DNA of 38,370 bases. It comes from Physocladia obscura (lineage: Eukaryota > Chytridiomycota > Chytridiomycetes > Chytridiales > Chytriomycetaceae). The notes below the pieces were generated by a model that was not told the DNA's origin, did not search any database, and was given only the letters and a program-made list of their open reading frames with translations. The stretch is from the NCBI GenBank assembly GCA_027596945.1, contig JADGJH010000014.1, forward strand, positions 1 to 38,370, read 5' to 3'. Every line of letters starts with the position of its first letter. Position 1 is the first letter of the stretch. Positions 30,099-38,370 of the stretch are shown here, piece after piece. The position numbers were made by a program, and so were the translations under genes.

Positions 30099-32879
30099 TC
30101 AGGTGTCGACAACATCTTGCCCGAGTCCGAGCATCACAAAATCATAAATAATCACGACTAATGTTAACGTTGTGATAATTGTGAAGCAAATAATTGCAAC
30201 AATTTTTGAACTGACGTATTTCGTAATCCAAACAGGCACCGCCTTGAAAGTCGGAGGACCAAAATCCAAATCATCTTCGTCCGTGTACTGTGAAGGACTA
30301 CCTTCAGTGCTGCCAAAATAACTGAGTCCTTCTGCAGCCAGGCTTTTGCGAGAGTTATAGTCCGGACGAGTGAAATCAACGCTGCTTGAAACAGATTCAT
30401 TGAAAGGCGATACTTTCTTTGCATTACTTCGGCGCTGGACATAACTTCCATGCACTGATTCTGGACGCGATGCAACGTGGGAATCAGAAGTCATGAAACT
30501 CGGTGAATGGCTGACTCGACGGCCCATACCTCCTGGCACGAGATCCATTTTTGAATTTGCATTACTACCAAGATGTAACTGACTTCCTAGCCCTAAATGA
30601 CCACCGCCAGCTGCTAGCTTTTCTTTAGAGCTCTTGTGATGGTTGTGTAGGCGCTTTGTCTTTGAGTCAGCCGGGGCGGCATCGGCACCAAGGCTCAATA
30701 ATTTTGCTGCCTGTTTGCCTTGCAAAGATGTGAGCGATCCAACTGCGGCCGCAATTGTTGGAACATTTGCTCGGCCATGGCTAATTTTGAGCTGTTTTGA
30801 TTCTTTTTCGGGTTCGACAATGGCGAATTGGGCGAACGGATCGTATTTGCGCGGTGGTAGGCGAGATAAGTCGGCATGTGGAAGGTGATAAACCTGGAAT
30901 TTTTTATGATTTTTATTATTTTTAGGTTTACCGAAAAAAATTTTCGGGAAAAAGTTTTTTTTCTCACATAATCAAAATCATCATCTTCAGATGACTTCTT
31001 TTTGACAGTTCCATCCAAGTCAAGGTTTTCCAATTCATCGATCACAGATTGGGCCATAACTACATGTTTTTGATTGAATTAACTTTTGAAAAACGAATGG
31101 AAACCTAACCTGTATTTCGTTGATCCAGAAAAATGAAGATCAAGAACGGAGCAACGAAGTTGCACAATGACTGAAAAAATAGACTTGACCAATTCGTAAA
31201 GTTAACAATAAAAGTTCCGGTTTGAAATGGAATGCAAATCAAAAACGGAAAAATAGATCCGAAAAATGTTGCTGTGTCTGTTTTTTGTTTGGGGTTTCAA
31301 ATTTTAGTTTCAATTATAACTTTTTACCTTTTGAACAAAGTCGTGACATGATCAAGTTCAAACGAATGATGATAAAAGCTACCGGAATTGAGGTAATTAA
31401 GCACCTGGAAAAAGAAATGACAGAATTTAAAAAAAAAATTTGGAAAATTATCTTGTACATTATTGGAAAAGTTAATGTGATAAAATTTACAAGATTTTGC
31501 ATCGCTGAAGATCCACTATCGGTAAAATAGGTGGTTTGAACAGATAATAAATTGGATCCAGACGGTAATTCAAAGGCAAGCGCTCCTATTTTAATAGAAT
31601 CATGTAAGTCTGGAAATGAAAGATATTCGACACACCAGCTAATCCCGTCACTATATATAATCCTGCAGCAACAACGACAGCAACCCAAATGCATTTATGC
31701 ACAGATACTTTCTTGTGCTAATTTATTATTATTGTTATTATTATACATGTATATTTTCTGGTTAAAGTCACCTTTGTATTCATCCACGAAGGAATAGTAT
31801 TGGCGAAAGTAAAATTGAACATTACTTGGCCAATGACAGAAGTTGGCGCCGACGAGAATTGGTTGCCGACAACTGGCATTGAGGATGAATCAATTCCGGC
31901 AACAAACATCATTATCACCCAGCAAAAAACTACAAATACGATGTACACTAACGAGACTTTGCACTAAAAATTAAATATTTTTTGACTCAATATTCAAAAA
32001 CTCACTCCATTGAATGATCATATTATCGTCCAAGTTCAGTTGCATCAAAGGCGCAATAAAGCATCCGAATAAAATTCCTCCAGCTGTAAGGAGCATATAT
32101 TCAGATCCAAATGGCGATCCAGAACTGGAAGATGCAGTGCTCGAGTTTACACAAATGATATCTTGCTCTGGATAAAAACGAAATCCGCAAGTCTGTCCGA
32201 ATACAGCCATCACGAATGTATCAAAACTCTAACACCATTGTTAAAACAAAAATAAAAGAAAGAATAAAATATCCATTTTATGCAACCTGAACAGCACTAA
32301 TAATCGAACTGATATTGAAGGACTGTAATGAACCGTATCTGAAATTTTTGAAAATGAGTTGTCAAGTCAAGTGACATTTGAAACAAAAACTTACAGAACA
32401 ATATGCATCAAGTAGTACCATCGTTTTCCATAAAAATGATGCACGAGTACCGTGAATTCAACGTTTCTCTTTCAAAAACAATTAATATCCCACGGTTTAG
32501 CATAAAATTCAACCTCAAAGCGTCGATTTCCAGGAAAATAAGTCATGGATTCAACTAAAAATAAGCAAGCCATTCCAGAAAGAAGACCAACGAGTACAAA
32601 TATCACCACGGGACTAAAAAAATTTTAATCATATATTTAAACAATGCATACTATCCTACAATAGCCAACCCGCATTTTGAAATAGCGCAGGAATTAAGGG
32701 AACAGCTGTTATGGTCGATATTTAGGCATGTCAATACTTTTATCTTCATTTTACCTGGTCCAGTAACACTTGAAACAAGGAAACTAAGCCCGCCCTGAAA
32801 CCCACTATAAAACTTTTTTAGCAAATTATTTGATGATAAGATCCTACATATTCTTTTTATAATCTTCAATGGTCGGCAT
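30099..32879 (-). CDS. AAAP-family amino-acid transporter with long tail
   Basis: Fourteen short exons: 32879-32848, 32804-32755, 32705-32660, 32613-32514, 32468-32395, 32338-32287, 32228-32006, 31956-31772, 31711-31636, 31585-31459, 31404-31328, 31277-31110, 31059-30968, 30893-30099. They sum to 699 codons with all phases matching (698 aa). Transporter features: GFQGGLSFLVSSVTGPG (first membrane helix, unwound Gly motif), VPLIPALFQNAGW, VGQVMFNFTFANTIPSWMN, KVSVHKCIW, GALAFELPSG and ITSIPVAFIIIR, as in the Aa_trans/AAAP superfamily of proton-coupled amino-acid carriers. About 10 helices are followed by a 290-residue cytosolic tail (DFDYVYHLPHADLSRLPPRK, then Ser-rich) and a last hydrophobic helix (IVAIICFTIITTLTLVVIIY). 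The tail could instead be a separate 294-aa gene starting at 31057, since a TAG follows if the 50-nt intron 31060-31109 is not spliced. Confidence 0.75.
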
Positions 32880-36202
<3,323 letters not shown>

Positions 36203-36614
36203 GAGTTTATTAACTCAGACATTTTTTGCAGAGAAAAAATTATCAGCTTAGCCTCTTCTTTCTTCTTTTTTTTAAATAATTACTATAAAGAAAAAGAAAA
36301 AAAAAAGTTCTTAGATTATTTGCAAAAAAATTTGGTGCAATATAGTATTCATTTAAAATGAGAATTTTTTTTCTTTTTTTTTTTCGACTGATATTAGTGA
36401 TCTAATAAAGTGAAACCAGAACGGCAAAACAAAAAAAAGGCAAAGTTTTATTCATGCGGCATGTTACTCATACGATATTCCAATAAAATCTTGTTTGAAA
36501 TTTTGACCAAATCTTCAAAATGAAAGTGAGAATATGAATTCCAAGCCTTGTTTTTGTACCTGCCACCCCATAAAGCAAAAAATTAATTTGTAGCCTTATC
36601 ACTGGAACAAATTA
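36203..36614. other. Convergent intergenic region with homopolymer runs
   Basis: Lies between the 3' ends of the UGM-eEF1B gene and the RecQ4-type gene. It contains several A and T runs and an AATAAA at 36404-36409, about 200 nt past the UGM-eEF1B stop. No gene seen. Confidence 0.5.
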
Positions 36615-38370
36615 TCAAACAAACCATTCATATGCCGGAAATCGTGGACTTGAAATACCATGAAATATACGTGCAATCGCGCGTCCGGATGTCAGAACCG
36701 CAGAATTCTGAACAATAAAATCGTGCAAATCAATTCGAAGTATTTTTTTGCACTTCTCCGATCGGCTGGCCAAAACAGGATCACGGAATCCACTTTTTGT
36801 AGAAAGTTGCATCGATTTGTTGTCTGTGAAATGATCATCGCTGAAGTTGTCAGACTCATTATTCTCTTGATGTATACCCAAAGTTCCTTCCTCAGTTTCA
36901 AAATACGACTCAATTTTCGCTTTGAGATTTTGCATTCCAATATACGCTTGATTTCGTCTTTTGTTTTCTTCCATCGAAACCTCCTTAGAAAGGTTTCCGC
37001 TGGCACCAACAGCATTGGTTTCTTGCCTTGTTTCCCAAATCACTTCATCAAGTGTTTCGGCAGATGCTTTGAGCAATATTTCGTACAAAATGTCCAGCTT
37101 CGCAACTCGAGAGATTTCAAGGCATTTCATTTTGGTGGTCAGAAGTTTGCGCATACGGTCAAGGTATGTTTGGTCAGTCTCAACCAATTCGAGATTCAAT
37201 AATTCAATGTGGAAGGATTTTTTTACACCTTCGTAGTGTATTTCTTTTTTGCGCTACATAAAATAAATAGTTAATTATTATTGATTTTGGGAAGAATAAA
37301 TTCGAAAGTGAATACCTTTAAATCCATCAGTACACTATTTAAAGCGCTCGGACTGACGCTGGCTTCTGAGCAGACCTGCATTGTGTTTTTGTTTTTAACA
37401 TGAAAAAGCAAAGAAAAAAAAAGTCGTGAATAAACCTTCAGAGTATCCACAAGCATCTTTCCTTTCGTTTTTTCGCTATTTTTCAAGATTGCATTCACTA
37501 TAGGATTTGTTTCAGCAAGATCTAAGGCAGACTTTTTGTTGAAATGAATAGTATATTTGCTAAAGATTGCTGTAGTTTTCCAGAAGAATTTGCATTAAAT
37601 TTCATAAACGTACACATAAAAAATCCAACAAAACATTAACACAAACTTGGCAAAACACGAATAGGATGCCCGTCAAATGCCTCCATATAAGTCAGCAAAG
37701 TTGCCAAAACCGATTCCTTCATATCCAACTCTTTTTCAGACTCTTCAACATCAATAAACATCGTAAGCCGGTTTTGAATCAATCCAACTGCAACAGTACC
37801 CACTGAATCACTGTGGCTTTTTTCGTTTCTCACTATACCACTACTTGCCAATCGCTTTGCATCAGCATTTCCAAACACTCGCAGGACAAATCTCCACACC
37901 GACGGCTCATCCACACCTTCGCTGTACGCGAAACTGCGATGTCTGACATAATCGTTACTGCTTAAAAAAACATGGCAATATGCATCGGCACCGTCTCGAC
38001 CGGAACGTCCGATTTCTTGCATGTAGTTTTCGAGCGACTTTGGGATGCTGTAGTGTATTACGCTACGCACGTCATGTTTGTTGATGCCGAGACCGAAAGC
38101 GACTGTTGCGACAATGATTCGGAGTCTGTTGTGCATGAATTTTTCTTGAATTAATGCTCGTTCCATGGCCGGTTTTCCGGCGTGGTAGCTCTCTGCATTG
38201 AAATCTCGCACGCGAAGGTATTTGGCTATATCGTCTGCTTGAGACTATAATTTTTTGCCAGGTTGGTTTTTTTTTTTTGGTATGAAAATTAATTTTTTAC
38301 CTGAAACATTGTGTATACAATTATTGAATTCATATCAATGAATTTTTCACTGTTTAGCAAGTTTTCAAGT
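36615..38370 (-). CDS. RecQ4-type DNA helicase, C-terminal part (truncated by window)
   Basis: Five exons visible (38370-38301, 38244-37643, 37559-37436, 37375-37316, 37253-36615), about 364 aa; the 5' end lies beyond the right edge. The second RecA-like half is clear: SIIVYTMFQ-SQADDIA, FNAESYHAGK, LRIIVATVAFGLGINK (motif V region), RSVIHYSIPKSLENYMQEIG and GRSGRDG (motif VI arginine finger). The sequence after it (YMEAFDGHPIRVLPSF, VCSEASVSPSALNSVLMDLK) follows the RECQL4/Hrq1-like C-terminal layout rather than a BLM/Sgs1 RQC-HRDC layout. Role in the family: 3'-5' unwinding in replication initiation and crosslink repair. The last exon ends in an acidic Asn/Ser-rich stretch and a basic C-terminus. 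Confidence 0.85.

Noticed and set aside
30968..31057. Independent gene starting MAQSVIDELEN
   Set aside because: Possible, but the upstream transporter exon and a 50-nt intron join it in phase and homologous carriers have comparable tails in my recollection; treated as one gene.

Overview
This is nuclear DNA of a zoosporic (chytrid-like) fungus, judged by content. Introns are short (mostly 41-130 nt) and GT-AG, often with a CTAAC-like branch site just before the acceptor. Intergenic DNA is AT-rich with long A/T runs. The proteins are fungal or early-eukaryotic types: PHO80-type cyclins, a GH5 endo-beta-1,6-glucanase-type enzyme, APN2/APE2 with a GRF finger, WRAP73, UDP-galactopyranose mutase, a RecQ4-type helicase, and F-box/ankyrin repeats of the 'DPRVDP' kind. 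No rRNA, tRNA, CRISPR array or intact transposon was recognised. Exon models were built by eye from splice signals, reading-frame phase and family resemblance; all multi-exon models close in frame.

Layout. 1-868: gene-free, AT-rich. 869-2626 (-): ERG4/ERG24-family sterol reductase. 3485-4225 (+): small unknown protein. 4851-7072 (+): APN2/APE2 nuclease. 7856-8605 (-): AKAP7/ASCC1-like 2H phosphoesterase, with a short PD-(D/E)XK-like gene or relic directly upstream (8586-9043, -). 9083-11077 (-): membrane RING-H2 protein. 11581-17617 (+): three PHO80/PCL-like cyclins, interrupted by an F-box/ankyrin gene and a broken GH5 glucanase gene. 17800-20404 (-): two related secreted cysteine-rich, His/Lys-rich proteins. 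20662-22155 (+): SET-domain protein. 22275-24277 (-): ATP-dependent DNA ligase carrying an N-terminal PAR-binding (PBZ) finger and a SWIM zinc motif. 25606-26104 (+): secretory-pathway EF-hand protein. 26190-28337 (+): WRAP73. 28483-30012 (-): low-complexity protein with a C-terminal coiled coil. 30099-32879 (-): 14-exon AAAP-type amino-acid transporter with a long tail. 33506-36202 (+): UDP-galactopyranose mutase fused in frame to the eEF1B guanine-nucleotide-exchange domain. 36615-38370 (-): C-terminal part of a RecQ4-type helicase running off the right edge.

The two observations I rate highest are the UGM-eEF1B fusion (galactofuranose precursor synthesis joined to a translation-elongation exchange factor, with the join inside one exon) and the PBZ-SWIM-DNA ligase, which suggests a ligase recruited to poly(ADP-ribose). 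Three genome-maintenance genes (APE2, PBZ-ligase, RecQ4) lie in the window but are not adjacent. Nothing indicates operon-like organisation; genes alternate strands with short intergenic gaps.
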